Source: Fidelibacterota bacterium (GTDB lineage Bacteria > Fidelibacterota > Marinisomatia > SCGC-AAA003-L08 > D37C17). From it: a stretch of DNA of 64,000 nt. Positions 1 to 9,800 of the stretch are shown here, piece after piece. The notes under the pieces are model-generated. The model saw nothing but the letters and a program-made list of their open reading frames with translations, was not told the DNA's origin and did not search any database. Both the position numbers and the translations under genes were made by a program. The stretch covers positions 1 to 64,000 of the forward strand of contig PBEF01000011.1 of NCBI GenBank assembly GCA_002717625.1. The letters are read 5' to 3'. Within the stretch, counting starts at the first letter, position 1, and each line of letters starts with the position of its first letter.

Positions 1-3000
1 ACAATTACTATTACTGTAACAGACGCAAATGACCTTCCTGTGTTTACATCGGTAGAGAATATAGAATTTGTTGAGGATGAGCAAAATCAGGAATCACTTA
101 CATTAAATGTTACTGCAACAGACCCTGATATTGATGATACTTTAGTATTTGCTTGTGCGCGTGTAGGTCAAGGTGAGATAACCTGTGCAGTTGGGAATGA
201 AGATGGTGATCCAACAGGTGCTTCTGCTGATATTATATTTACAGCTCCTGCAGATTATTATAATAAAAGAGAAAATGATCCTGGTTATGAAATTGATGCT
301 CCTGAAACATTTACAATTACTGTAACAGATGATAGTGGTGTTCCTGTACAGCAGGATATGACTGTTACCGTAACCTCTTTTAATGATGCTCCTGTTGTTG
401 TAAATAATGATCCATTTTATGAAATGGATGAGGATACTACATTTGATGTTGATTTAACTCTAACAACAACTGATGTGGATCATGATCTTGCAGACTTAAC
501 CTATACACTTGTTGGTGATGGCCCAGAAAATGGAGTAATTATTAATAATAATGATGGAACTGCAACATATACTCCAAATCAAGATTTTGTTGGTGATAAT
601 ACATTTACATACTCGGTAAGTGATGGTGATCTTAGTTCAGAGACTGCGACAATTACTATTACTGTTATTGGTGGAGAAGATGCTCCTGTGCTTACATCTC
701 CTACAGAATTTAGTTTTGATGAAGATGAAGAGGATGAGGCGGAGCGTACAATAGCTGTAACAGCAACAGATATTGATCAAGATGATCTTGCATTTTCATG
801 CTCTTCTAGTGCTAACATTACTTGTGTTGTAAATGAAACAGAAGATGGATCAGGAGCAAATGTTGTTTTATCTACCCCTCAAGATTGGAATGGAGCAGAA
901 ACAATAACAATAACTGTAACTGATGTTGTTAATCGTGGTAGGGGTAATGATTTTGAAGATGTTTTAGTAACCGTTAATCCTATAAATGATATTCCTGTTG
1001 TTGCTGATATGCCTGATGAAACTACAAATGAAGATGTTAATTTAGATATTGTGTTACAAGGCTCAGATGTAGATGGCGATCCATTAACGTATGAAATTGT
1101 TGCTGACCCTGTAGCTGAAGCTGGAATAATTACTAATAATGATGATGGTACTGTTACATATACACCTGCTGAAGATTTTTCAGGAGAACTTACTTTTACA
1201 TATAGAGCTAATGATGGAACTGAGTATTCAGCTGATCCTCCTGCAACGGTAACTATCAATGTTACAGATACAAATGATCCTCCTGTAGCTAATGATATTT
1301 TTAAAGTTATGAATGAAGGAGAGTCTATAACATTTGATTTGCTTGGTACTGATGTAGATGGTGATCCATTAACGTATGAAATTGTTGCTCCAGGTCCTTT
1401 GGATGGAGAAGTTGTTATCAATGAAGATGGAATAACTGCAACATATACACCTGATGAAAATCATTATGGAAATGAAGTTTTTACCTATACTGCTAATGAT
1501 GGTGAATTTTATTCTGATCCAGGAGAAATTAGTATTGCAATCATTCCAGTGAATGATCCCCCATTATTAGATAATATTGCTCATGTTACATTTAATGAAG
1601 ATGAATCTATAGAGATTACTGTATCGGCAACAGATCCTGAAGGTGATGCTATCACATATGGATGTACTGGTTTAACAAATCTTCAATGTGTTGTAGATGG
1701 TGATAAAATCACATTTAGCAATTTCACAGAGCATTATAATCAGCAATTTGATAGTCACTTAGGTTTAGGATTTGAAATTGCAACAATTACGGCTGTTGAT
1801 GCCAATGGTATAGGTGGAACAGATTATGAAGATTCTCATCAAAATATTATCGTTGTAGCAATACCCGTTAATGATGATCTAACTGCTAATGAAATAAATT
1901 TACAAACACCTGAAGAAACAGTTGTTACAGTTGATTTATATGAACACATTATCAATGTTGATGATATTGGAGAATATATTGAGTCTGTTACGTATACACT
2001 TGGAAATACAAGTCCTACTAATGGAGAGTGTACTATTAATGGTTCTATATTAACATACACCCCAAATGACAATTTCCCTGATAATAATAATGCATCTGGT
2101 AATGATGTTTGTTCTTATCGTGTTTTAGATAATATCTATGTATCTGATGATGCTTTGGTTAATATTGAAGTTACTCCTGTTAATGATGCCCCTATAACTG
2201 AGAGCAGTGACGCTACTATAGATGAGGATGCTACTGCAGATGATGTGGATAATCCTGCTGCAGTATTTGACTTATCTACGCTTACAACTGATGCGGATAA
2301 TGACCCTTTAACCTATTCTATCCTAGCTGCAGGAAGTAATGGAACGTGCACTTTGGATGGTACGATTGTAACTTATGTTCCAAATGCTGACTATCCAGAT
2401 AAAAATGATCCTGCTGAAGGTGAGAATGTAGATACATGTACTTTCCAAGCTAATGATGGTACTGCTGGAGATACAGCTGATTCTAATATATCAACCTTAA
2501 CAATTACAGTTAATCCTATTAATGATTCTCCTGTAACTATTGATAGTGAACAAATAATTCATGAAGGTGAGATTGCTATATTTGATTTATTAGGACTTAC
2601 CACAGATGTGGATCAAACCGATACATTTACATTTACACTTGTTGATGATGCAGCAAATGGAGTATGTGTGATTGTAGATGGTACTCTAACATATACACCA
2701 AATGAAAATTATCCAAATATAGATCAGCTTCCAGGAATTAATACATGTACATTCTATGCTACGGATAATATGGGTGAAGATAATTCAGATTCTAATGTAT
2801 CAACTCTAACAATCACAGTTGAGCCTATTAATGATGCCCCCGTAACTGAGAATAGTGAGGCTACTATAAATGAGGATGCTACAGTAGATGATGTAGATAA
2901 TCCAGCTCCAACATTTGATTTATCTACACTGACAACAGATGTTGATAATGATCCTTTAACTTACTTATTATTAACTACAGGAGATAATGGAACGTGTACT

Positions 3001-6000
3001 TTGGATGAAGACACTGGTACGATTGTAACTTATGTTCCAAATGCTGATTATCCACATACCAATGATGCTTCAGGTGTAGATACATGCACTTTTCAAGCTA
3101 ATGATGGCACAGGCGAAGAGACAGCTGATTCTAATATATCAACCTTAACAATTACAGTAGACCCTATAAATGATGCTCCTGTAACTATTGATAGTGAGCA
3201 GACAATAGATGAGGATACAGTAGCAATATTTGATTTGAATGCTTTGACAACAGATGTTGATTTAACAGATACATTTACATTTGCACTTGTTGATGATGCA
3301 ATAAATGGAGAATGTGTGATTGTAGATGGCACTCTAACATATACACCAAATGAAAATTATCCTGATACAAATGATGCTCCAGGAGTTAATACGTGTACAT
3401 TCTATGCAATAGACAATATAGGTTTAGATAATTCAGATAATGTATCAACTCTAACAATTACAGTAGATCCAGTTAATGATATACCTATCTTAGATGAACC
3501 TTTAACAGATTGCGTTGGAACTGATTTTTGTGATATGCAAGTAAATGATATTGAATTTTTTGAGGATGAGTCTGCAACAATTACAGTATCTGCAACTGAT
3601 GCAGATGGTGATCCTTTAATATATTCATGTATTAATGATGATCATCCTGAAATTTTATGTGATATTACTGATAATGAGATTGTTATATCAAGTGTACCTA
3701 ATTATTATAATACTGGATCTGAGTATATTACTATTGTTGTAGATGATGGCCAAGAAGGACAAGATACCCAAGACGTTCTTGTGCATGTAGTTCTTGTTAA
3801 TGATGATCCTGTATTACTTGAGATTGATCCTCAAGAATTTTTTGAAGATGAATCCGTTGAATTTGATATTCAAGCAACTGATGGTGATCCTGAAGATCAA
3901 CTAACGTTTTCTTGTCAGAACTCAGATAATGTTTTCTGTGTAGTACAAGATTCAGGCCCTTTCCAAAATAATCCGGAACAAACGCCTATACAGTCAAGTG
4001 TTGTAGTGACTGCTAATCAAGATTTTAATGGTACAGAGGAAATTGTAGTTAGTGTAAGTGATGGTCATGAGAGAATTTTAATATCTTTAAATGTCCCTAT
4101 TACCATAGTCCCAGTTAATGATCCTCCAGTGACTGTTGATGGTGAGCAAATAATAGATGAGGATACAACCGCTGATTTTGATTTAACAACACTTACAACT
4201 GATGTTGATAATGATGTTTTAACTGATTTGACTTACACTGTTGTTGAACAGCCATTACAAGGAAGTTGTAGCATAGGTGAGGATGGTATAACGCTTACCT
4301 ATACTCCAAGCCCTGATTATCCTTTTACTAATGATCCTCCTCCAGGAGAGGAAATTTGTTCATTCCAAGCAAGTGATAATAGTCTTTTTACACCTGACTC
4401 TAATGTATCAACATTGACAATTACAGTTAATCCTATTAATGATGCTCCTGTGACTGTTGGTAGTGACCAAACAATAAATGAGGATACGGTGGCAACATTT
4501 GATTTAAATACCTTAACAACAGATGTTGATCAAACAGATACATTTACATTTACGCTTGTTGATAATGCAATAAATGGAACATGTGTGATTGAAAATGAAA
4601 TTTTAACATATACTCCTAATCAAGACTATCCAGGAACTAATGATGATTCCGGTACTGATTCATGTTCTTTTTATGCAACGGATAATATGAATGTAGAAAC
4701 TTCAGATTCTAATACATCGGATCTTATAATTACTATTTTACCTGTTAATGATCCTCCTGTTTTAGATGAACCTTTAACAGATTGTCTTGAAAGTGATTTT
4801 TGTGATATAGATGTAAATGATGTTGAGTTTCTTGAGGATGAGTCTGTAACAATTACAGTCTCTGCAACTGATGCTGATGGCGATCCTATAACATATTTAT
4901 GTAATAATGATCAGCATCCTGATGTCTTATGTAGTATTGATGGTGACCAACTGACAATTTCAGGTTCATCTAATTATTATAATGATGAAGGATTCGATGA
5001 TGAACAGCCTGTTTTCATTACAGTAATTGCTGATGATGGTTATGAGGATGGTCAAGATTCTAAGCCTATTTATGTTCATGTTATTCCTCTTAATGATCCT
5101 CCTGTATTAAGTGAAATTGATGAACAACAGTTTTTAGAAGACAGTACATTAGAATTTGAGGTAAGTGCATTTGATCCAGATCCTGGAGACTTATTAACCT
5201 TTACTTGTACTGGTTCAGATAATATTTTATGTGATTCAATAGATGCTCCCCAAAATTCAAATGCTGTTGATGATATATTTTCAAATCTTATATTAACAGC
5301 AAGTCCTAATTTTTATGGAACAGAAACAATTACAGTTACTGTGAGTGATGGTGATGATGAAGATTCCTATACGGATACTCAACCTGTAGTTGTTACTGTT
5401 ATTGGAGTTAATGATATTCCTAAAATTAAACCACTCTCTTATACTGTAGATGCGCAGGAGTCTTTATTTGAGAATATCGATATTAATTCTGTTACTTTTG
5501 ATGAAGGGCAAGAGTTTACTATTCTGTTTGAAGTGAGTGAGCCAGATTCACTAGATAGTCCAGATGAGCTTTTAATTGCATATGAAAATTTTGGTTTTGT
5601 TGATCCACAGTCTAGCAATCAAAATATGAATTTTGATGTATGTTCATTTGATACAGTTGATGAATGTAGTTTTATAGCAAATAGTGATAATGTTGATGAA
5701 ACTGATAGCAATAATAGATACAGATGTACTTTATTATGCCACCAAAATTTTAATGCATCCTTTTTTGGAGATTTTAAGGTAGATGACCAGATGACTGAAT
5801 ATGATGAAAATGATGAAGCCTTTAATGGAATGGTTGCTCAATTAGAGCTAAATATAAAGCAAATTAATGATTTAGTTAACCCTATAGTTTTAAATGAAAA
5901 TATATCTATGTATTGGGATGATATTCCTATTGAAGATTTACAAGGATCTATAAGTATTAACTCAGATATTTATTTGGATCAAACTAAATTTTTTAATAAT

Positions 6001-7629
6001 ACAACACTTAAGACCCCAAGTGTGATTCCTGAAGTTTTTAATATGAATGATATTTATAGTTATAGAACAGATATTACTCAAGTAGAGCCATCTTTTTATT
6101 TTATATGGAATAGAGATGAATTTCCCTATCAAACAGATGTCGATACAGATCCTACATTAAATGAAGTCCCATATGATTTGTTCTACCGTTTAGAGTTGGT
6201 TGAAAATGATAACGTTTATGTTATTAAAGACAATATAGAAGATGCTTCATTTACAGGAGATTATGCCTATGCACTTGCAGTTCTTCATCCTGATTCTTTA
6301 TACTCCCATTATGCTAATGGAGATTTATATATTCCAGGAGAGCATATAGCATCTATATCAGATCTTCCTGAAGATAATAAATCTAATCTTTTAAATTATA
6401 ATGGTGATGAATATGTATGGCGTGTAGTTGCACAAAATTATAGAGTTGAGTATAGTTATGATGAAGCTGCATGTGATGGTGAAAATGAACGTTGGCTAGA
6501 AGGAGATAACGGTCAGTATTGCGCTGAATTTGAAGATGAAAGTGTTATTTCTGTTAATCAATCAAATCCAATCAATATAGATATAAAACATACAGAAGGG
6601 GAGTTCCATTATACAATAAATCCACTTTATGTTGATTATTATGATATGTATTTTGTTCCTGATGATCAATGTGCTTTAAATCAATTTGGTTATGAGAATG
6701 AAGCATATGTTAATTATATCATTGATGCTGCAAGTTATACCATTGATGAAACTGAATCTATTAACTTGTTAGAAGATATAGATGGTTCATCATATGATCT
6801 TGGTACTGATATATTACATGCAAATGGTACTTTAGACTTTTTTGGAGGGGAGGATCCTTATATAACTTTACATACATTAGTTATTACTGTTGATCAACAT
6901 CAGAATGCTTATGTTAATATAGGTTCTTTTGTATATGCAGAAATTACTCCTGGAGAGGTTACTGTGATGAGCTCTCCATCTAATAATATTAGCGTTGAAT
7001 TTGATTCAGATACTTTTGATTCTGGTCGTACTACTATTATTATGTATGAAACTCCATATAATCTCACAGATCAATTATTAAAAAGCGATTATCGTATTGT
7101 ATCAGATTATTTGAATATTAAATCAAATAATTTTAACCTTAATTCAGATTTTTCAATTTATTTTAATCAAAATAGTATTATTGGAGATTATTATGATCTT
7201 GAAAAGATTAAAGTCAGTAAAGATGATGAACAGATTATTACATTTCCTAGTTATTTAGAAGATGATTATATTACAGCAAAAGTGAATCAATTTGGTAAAT
7301 ATATGCTAACTTATAATGTTAATCCTGCATCGGATGATATTGCTATCCCTCAAACTTTTGGAATAAAATCTTGCTATCCAAATCCATTTAATCCAAGTGT
7401 ATCAATAGATTATAGTTTAGAGAAAGATTCAAATGTAAGAGTATCAATATATAATATATTAGGACAAAAAATTAAAGAGATAGAAAATTCTTATAAAGTG
7501 GCAGGATCATATACGTCAATTTGGAATGGTCTTAATAATCAAGGCAGTCAAATGCCATCAGGCGTATATATAGTAGAAGTTAATAATAAAGAAGAAAAAT
7601 CAATTAAATTTGTAACACTATTAAAATGA
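1..7629 (+). CDS. Giant secreted Ig/cadherin-like tandem-repeat protein, 5' partial, with C-terminal sorting domain
   Basis: The frame is open from base 1 (reads TITITVTDAND...), so the ORF-track start, a GTG at base 40, is only an internal codon and the true N-terminus lies upstream of the window. At least 2,542 residues remain. Most of the protein is repeats of about 100 residues built on 'NDAPV...DEDT...TTDVDxDPLTY...NDG...TITV', the pattern of tandem-95/bacterial Ig or cadherin-like domains. The abundant D-x-D-x-D stretches suggest calcium binding. Several modules carry a conserved Cys pair. From about base 5410 the repeats give way to a non-repetitive, acidic, Fn3-like region. The last ~75 residues ('YPNPFNPS', 'IYNILGQKI', 'SGVYIVEV') match T9SS-type/FlgD-like C-terminal sorting domains. 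It is probably an exported surface adhesin or matrix protein. It overlaps the next gene by 4 bases (ATGA). Confidence 0.9.
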   Translation, partial: TITITVTDANDLPVFTSVENIEFVEDEQNQESLTLNVTATDPDIDDTLVFACARVGQGEITCAVGNEDGDPTGASADIIFTAPADYYNKRENDPGYEIDAPETFTITVTDDSGVPVQQDMTVTVTSFNDAPVVVNNDPFYEMDEDTTFDVDLTLTTTDVDHDLADLTYTLVGDGPENGVIINNNDGTATYTPNQDFVGDNTFTYSVSDGDLSSETATITITVIGGEDAPVLTSPTEFSFDEDEEDEAERTIAVTATDIDQDDLAFSCSSSANITCVVNETEDGSGANVVLSTPQDWNGAETITITVTDVVNRGRGNDFEDVLVTVNPINDIPVVADMPDETTNEDVNLDIVLQGSDVDGDPLTYEIVADPVAEAGIITNNDDGTVTYTPAEDFSGELTFTYRANDGTEYSADPPATVTINVTDTNDPPVANDIFKVMNEGESITFDLLGTDVDGDPLTYEIVAPGPLDGEVVINEDGITATYTPDENHYGNEVFTYTANDGEFYSDPGEISIAIIPVNDPPLLDNIAHVTFNEDESIEITVSATDPEGDAITYGCTGLTNLQCVVDGDKITFSNFTEHYNQQFDSHLGLGFEIATITAVDANGIGGTDYEDSHQNIIVVAIPVNDDLTANEINLQTPEETVVTVDLYEHIINVDDIGEYIESVTYTLGNTSPTNGECTINGSILTYTPNDNFPDNNNASGNDVCSYRVLDNIYVSDDALVNIEVTPVNDAPITESSDATIDEDATADDVDNPAAVFDLSTLTTDADNDPLTYSILAAGSNGTCTLDGTIVTYVPNADYPDKNDPAEGENVDTCTFQANDGTAGDTADSNISTLTITVNPINDSPVTIDSEQIIHEGEIAIFDLLGLTTDVDQTDTFTFTLVDDAANGVCVIVDGTLTYTPNENYPNIDQLPGINTCTFYATDNMGEDNSDSNVSTLTITVEPINDAPVTENSEATINEDATVDDVDNPAPTFDLSTLTTDVDNDPLTYLLLTTGDNGTCTLDEDTGTIVTYVPNADYPHTNDASGVDTCTFQANDGTGEETADSNISTLTITVDPINDAPVTIDSEQTIDEDTVAIFDLNALTTDVDLTDTFTFALVDDAINGECVIVDGTLTYTPNENYPDTNDAPGVNTCTFYAIDNIGLDNSDNVSTLTITVDPVNDIPILDEPLTDCVGTDFCDMQVNDIEFFEDESATITVSATDADGDPLIYSCINDDHPEILCDITDNEIVISSVPNYYNTGSEYITIVVDDGQEGQDTQDVLVHVVLVNDDPVLLEIDPQEFFEDESVEFDIQATDGDPEDQLTFSCQNSDNVFCVVQDSGPFQNNPEQTPIQSSVVVTANQDFNGTEEIVVSVSDGHERILISLNVPITIVPVNDPPVTVDGEQIIDEDTTADFDLTTLTTDVDNDVLTDLTYTVVEQPLQGSCSIGEDGITLTYTPSPDYPFTNDPPPGEEICSFQASDNSLFTPDSNVSTLTITVNPINDAPVTVGSDQTINEDTVATFDLNTLTTDVDQTDTFTFTLVDNAINGTCVIENEILTYTPNQDYPGTNDDSGTDSCSFYATDNMNVETSDSNTSDLIITILPVNDPPVLDEPLTDCLESDFCDIDVNDVEFLEDESVTITVSATDADGDPITYLCNNDQHPDVLCSIDGDQLTISGSSNYYNDEGFDDEQPVFITVIADDGYEDGQDSKPIYVHVIPLNDPPVLSEIDEQQFLEDSTLEFEVSAFDPDPGDLLTFTCTGSDNILCDSIDAPQNSNAVDDIFSNLILTASPNFYGTETITVTVSDGDDEDSYTDTQPVVVTVIGVNDIPKIKPLSYTVDAQESLFENIDINSVTFDEGQEFTILFEVSEPDSLDSPDELLIAYENFGFVDPQSSNQNMNFDVCSFDTVDECSFIANSDNVDETDSNNRYRCTLLCHQNFNASFFGDFKVDDQMTEYDENDEAFNGMVAQLELNIKQINDLVNPIVLNENISMYWDDIPIEDLQGSISINSDIYLDQTKFFNNTTLKTPSVIPEVFNMNDIYSYRTDITQVEPSFYFIWNRDEFPYQTDVDTDPTLNEVPYDLFYRLELVENDNVYVIKDNIEDASFTGDYAYALAVLHPDSLYSHYANGDLYIPGEHIASISDLPEDNKSNLLNYNGDEYVWRVVAQNYRVEYSYDEAACDGENERWLEGDNGQYCAEFEDESVISVNQSNPINIDIKHTEGEFHYTINPLYVDYYDMYFVPDDQCALNQFGYENEAYVNYIIDAASYTIDETESINLLEDIDGSSYDLGTDILHANGTLDFFGGEDPYITLHTLVITVDQHQNAYVNIGSFVYAEITPGEVTVMSSPSNNISVEFDSDTFDSGRTTIIMYETPYNLTDQLLKSDYRIVSDYLNIKSNNFNLNSDFSIYFNQNSIIGDYYDLEKIKVSKDDEQIITFPSYLEDDYITAKVNQFGKYMLTYNVNPASDDIAIPQTFGIKSCYPNPFNPSVSIDYSLEKDSNVRVSIYNILGQKIKEIENSYKVAGSYTSIWNGLNNQGSQMPSGVYIVEVNNKEEKSIKFVTLLK
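2190..5410 (+). repeat. Higher-order tandem repeats inside the giant gene (A-B-A-B-C-D-A-B-C-D module order)
   Basis: Modules can be typed by opening motif: A 'SEATINEDAT', B 'SEQTIDEDTVAIFDL', C 'LDEPLTDC..DFCD', D 'EIDPQEFFEDESVEF'. Reading along gives A (about 2190), B (2510), A (2830), B (3170), C (3487), D (3800), A (4115), B (4435), C (4745), D (5092). The four-module block is therefore present twice with a period near 1.28 kb, and an extra A-B pair precedes it. DNA identity is high in places: 'actttggatg' and 'cttatgttccaaatgctga' recur between the first two A copies. Confidence 0.8.
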
Positions 7630-8435
7630 AGAAATTACTTTATATATTTATAGTTATCTTTATGTCTTGTGAGAGTTTTGGTGAACTCAAAGAACAAAGC
7701 GGTATATCTTATTATGATGCTGTTGCATTTGGTTGGCAGGCCTTTTTTGATAATGATTATGAACTTGCTTTAAATTGGTTTAATACAGCATACGAAGCTA
7801 TTGATCAAGACTTGCATAATTCAGCTCATGTTGGAATTGCATGGACATATCATTTTATAGCAAATTATGGCACAGAAGAGCAGTTGGTTCTTTGTGGTGG
7901 AGGAGTTGATGAATGCAGAAATGCTGCTTTTGAAGAGTTTTTATATGATACTGATGAGGCTGAAGCAGTAGAATCATATGATGAAAATTGTATATATTTT
8001 GAATTTTGCTGTGATGATTGTTTCGTTAACGATAGAGGCTTAGGATTATCTTTTCATTATATTAAAGAGGCTATAGATACAGATAATGATATTTTATTAT
8101 CAGAGCAGATTGTCGTTTTGCAAGAATTTTTAGATAGCAATACCATCCCTCAAGTTGATTCTGATTATATGTTTATGGCAGGCAAGCCAACAGGTACTCT
8201 TGGTGAAACTGTCATATGGGATTCAAATACAATAGCTGTTTATTTAGCAGGCTTATATTTGAGAACAAATCAAATTAATGAAACTACAGATAATTCTAAG
8301 GCTTGTGAATTATTATTAGAGCATGAATTATCTTGTGATATTACTAGCTGTGAAGATGCTGATTATTATTATCATGATTTAATTCAATGCATTGAGCAGC
8401 AAAGCCTTGAAAATCAAGTTCCTTTCAGCGAGTAA
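7626..8435 (+). CDS. Predicted lipoprotein, TPR-like, unknown function
   Basis: This is a 269-residue protein with a lipoprotein signal: a hydrophobic stretch ending in 'FMSC' puts the acylated cysteine at residue 15. The mature part contains 'AFFDNDYELALNWFNTAYEAI', which resembles one tetratricopeptide repeat, and is rich in Cys and acidic residues. No enzyme motif is visible. Its ATG overlaps the stop of the giant repeat gene (ATGA), so the two are translationally coupled. It may be an outer-membrane partner of the large exported protein, but that is inference from position only. Confidence 0.75.
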   Translation: MKKLLYIFIVIFMSCESFGELKEQSGISYYDAVAFGWQAFFDNDYELALNWFNTAYEAIDQDLHNSAHVGIAWTYHFIANYGTEEQLVLCGGGVDECRNAAFEEFLYDTDEAEAVESYDENCIYFEFCCDDCFVNDRGLGLSFHYIKEAIDTDNDILLSEQIVVLQEFLDSNTIPQVDSDYMFMAGKPTGTLGETVIWDSNTIAVYLAGLYLRTNQINETTDNSKACELLLEHELSCDITSCEDADYYYHDLIQCIEQQSLENQVPFSE

Positions 8436-8452
8436 ATACTATACAATTTGTT

Positions 8453-8479
8453 ACAGAATTTAAGAGTACTCTTTCCTGT
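8453..8479. other. Imperfect inverted repeat upstream of the deiminase gene
   Basis: A perfect 12-base palindrome, AAGAGTACTCTT (8462-8473), lies inside flanking ACAG/CTGT arms in the 82-base gap before the deiminase gene. No T-tract follows on the + strand, so it does not look like a classical terminator. It could be an operator or chance. Confidence 0.25.
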
Positions 8480-8517
8480 GAAAAATAATATATTAAAAAG
8501 TAATATAAGAGGTATAT

Positions 8518-9795
8518 ATGAGCATAATTATAGTTATGACTTTTTTATCAGTGATTTTATGTGCTGATACTAATGAACTTCCAATTGGTTTTACTGAAGG
8601 GGAGTTAAAAAATAAAAATTTAATTTATGATATGGGCACAAGGACTGATCCTCCTATTGGTCCAGTTCGTAATATAGCTGAATATGAGCCTATGCAGGGA
8701 GTTTTGATTAGATATCCATTTGGAATCTCTACTTCTTTGATAGCTTCAATGTCTGAAGATGTTATTATATATTGTTTAGTTTCTAATAATTTGCAAAACT
8801 CAGCATACAATTCAATGAATAATGGTGGCGTTAATATGAATAATGTAGAGTTTATATTAGGCTCTACAGATTCTTATTGGACTAGAGATTATGGTCCTTG
8901 GTGGGTTGTGGATGGTAATGGAGATGTTGGGGTAGTTGATTTTACTTATAATAGACCACGACCAAATGATAATCAAGCTCCATCAAAGGTAGCTAATCAT
9001 TTAAATGTCCCTTATTATTCTGCAGATTTTGTAAGCACTGGAGGAAATTATATGACTGATGGTTTTGGTATTGCAGCATCGACCCATATAGCATACACTG
9101 AACAAGATGAATGTAATACATCAAATGAATATAGTGTTCCTCTTCCAGGATGTTCTTATGTTGATGATATCTTAGAAGAATATTATGGTATAAATACTTA
9201 TCATGTGGTTGCTGATCCTAATAATGAATATATTGATCATATTGATTGTTGGGGAAAATTTTTATCACCAACTAAAATACTTATAAGAGAAGTTCCTATT
9301 AGTCATAGTCAATATGATGAGATTGAAGAAGTTGCAGATTATTTTTCATCAGTTCTAACATCAGAGGGGACACCTTGGGAAGTATTTAGAATAAATACTC
9401 CAAATGATCAACCATATACTAATTCTTTAATTTTAAATAATAAGGTTTATGTCCCTATTATGAACAGCTCTTGGGATGGTCCTGCATTAGAGGCTTATGA
9501 AGCTGCTATGCCAGATTATATTATCGAGCCGTTTACAGGATCTTGGCAACCAACAGATGCCCTTCATTGTAGGGTAAAAGGGATTCCAGATTTAACACCT
9601 ATGCCTCAATTTGATCTTGGTGATGTTAATATGGATAATCAAATTAATGTTTTAGATATTGTTAATGTAGTTAACTATGTACTTGGGCTAGTTGATTTTA
9701 CTACCTCACAATCCCAGTTATCTGATATGAATGAAGATGGAACAGTTAATATATTAGATATTATATCAATTGTAAATATTATTACAGGGAGTTAA
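8518..9795 (+). CDS. Secreted peptidyl-arginine/agmatine deiminase family protein with C-terminal dockerin repeats
   Basis: This 425-residue protein begins with a signal peptide (about residues 1-16). The catalytic domain has the guanidine-modifying arrangement: 'WTRDYGPWW' (Asp124), 'HIDCWGK' (His241, Asp243), 'PYTNSLIL' (Asn303) and 'DALHCR' (His350, Cys351). This closely matches the layout of Porphyromonas peptidylarginine deiminase and also resembles agmatine deiminase. The predicted reaction is hydrolysis of a guanidino group to a ureido group plus ammonia. From about residue 368, two dockerin type I-like repeats ('GDVNMDNQINVLDIVNVVNYV', 'DMNEDGTVNILDIISIVNII') end the protein. Signal peptide plus dockerin argues for an extracellular enzyme acting on peptides rather than cytosolic agmatine use, though the substrate is unproven. 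An AGAGGT ribosome site precedes the ATG. Confidence 0.85.
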   Translation: MSIIIVMTFLSVILCADTNELPIGFTEGELKNKNLIYDMGTRTDPPIGPVRNIAEYEPMQGVLIRYPFGISTSLIASMSEDVIIYCLVSNNLQNSAYNSMNNGGVNMNNVEFILGSTDSYWTRDYGPWWVVDGNGDVGVVDFTYNRPRPNDNQAPSKVANHLNVPYYSADFVSTGGNYMTDGFGIAASTHIAYTEQDECNTSNEYSVPLPGCSYVDDILEEYYGINTYHVVADPNNEYIDHIDCWGKFLSPTKILIREVPISHSQYDEIEEVADYFSSVLTSEGTPWEVFRINTPNDQPYTNSLILNNKVYVPIMNSSWDGPALEAYEAAMPDYIIEPFTGSWQPTDALHCRVKGIPDLTPMPQFDLGDVNMDNQINVLDIVNVVNYVLGLVDFTTSQSQLSDMNEDGTVNILDIISIVNIITGS

Positions 9796-9800
9796 TTAAT

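Noticed and set aside
879-3332. Antisense ORFs (879-1421, 1839-2072, 3093-3332) inside the giant gene
   Set aside because: They mirror the biased codons of the repeats, give low-complexity Ser/Val/Thr-rich translations, and have no gene-like features.
2190-5410. CRISPR-like or transposon repeat reading of the repeated DNA
   Set aside because: Repeats are long, diverged, stay in frame and code for Ig-like modules; there are no short direct repeats with unique spacers and no transposase.
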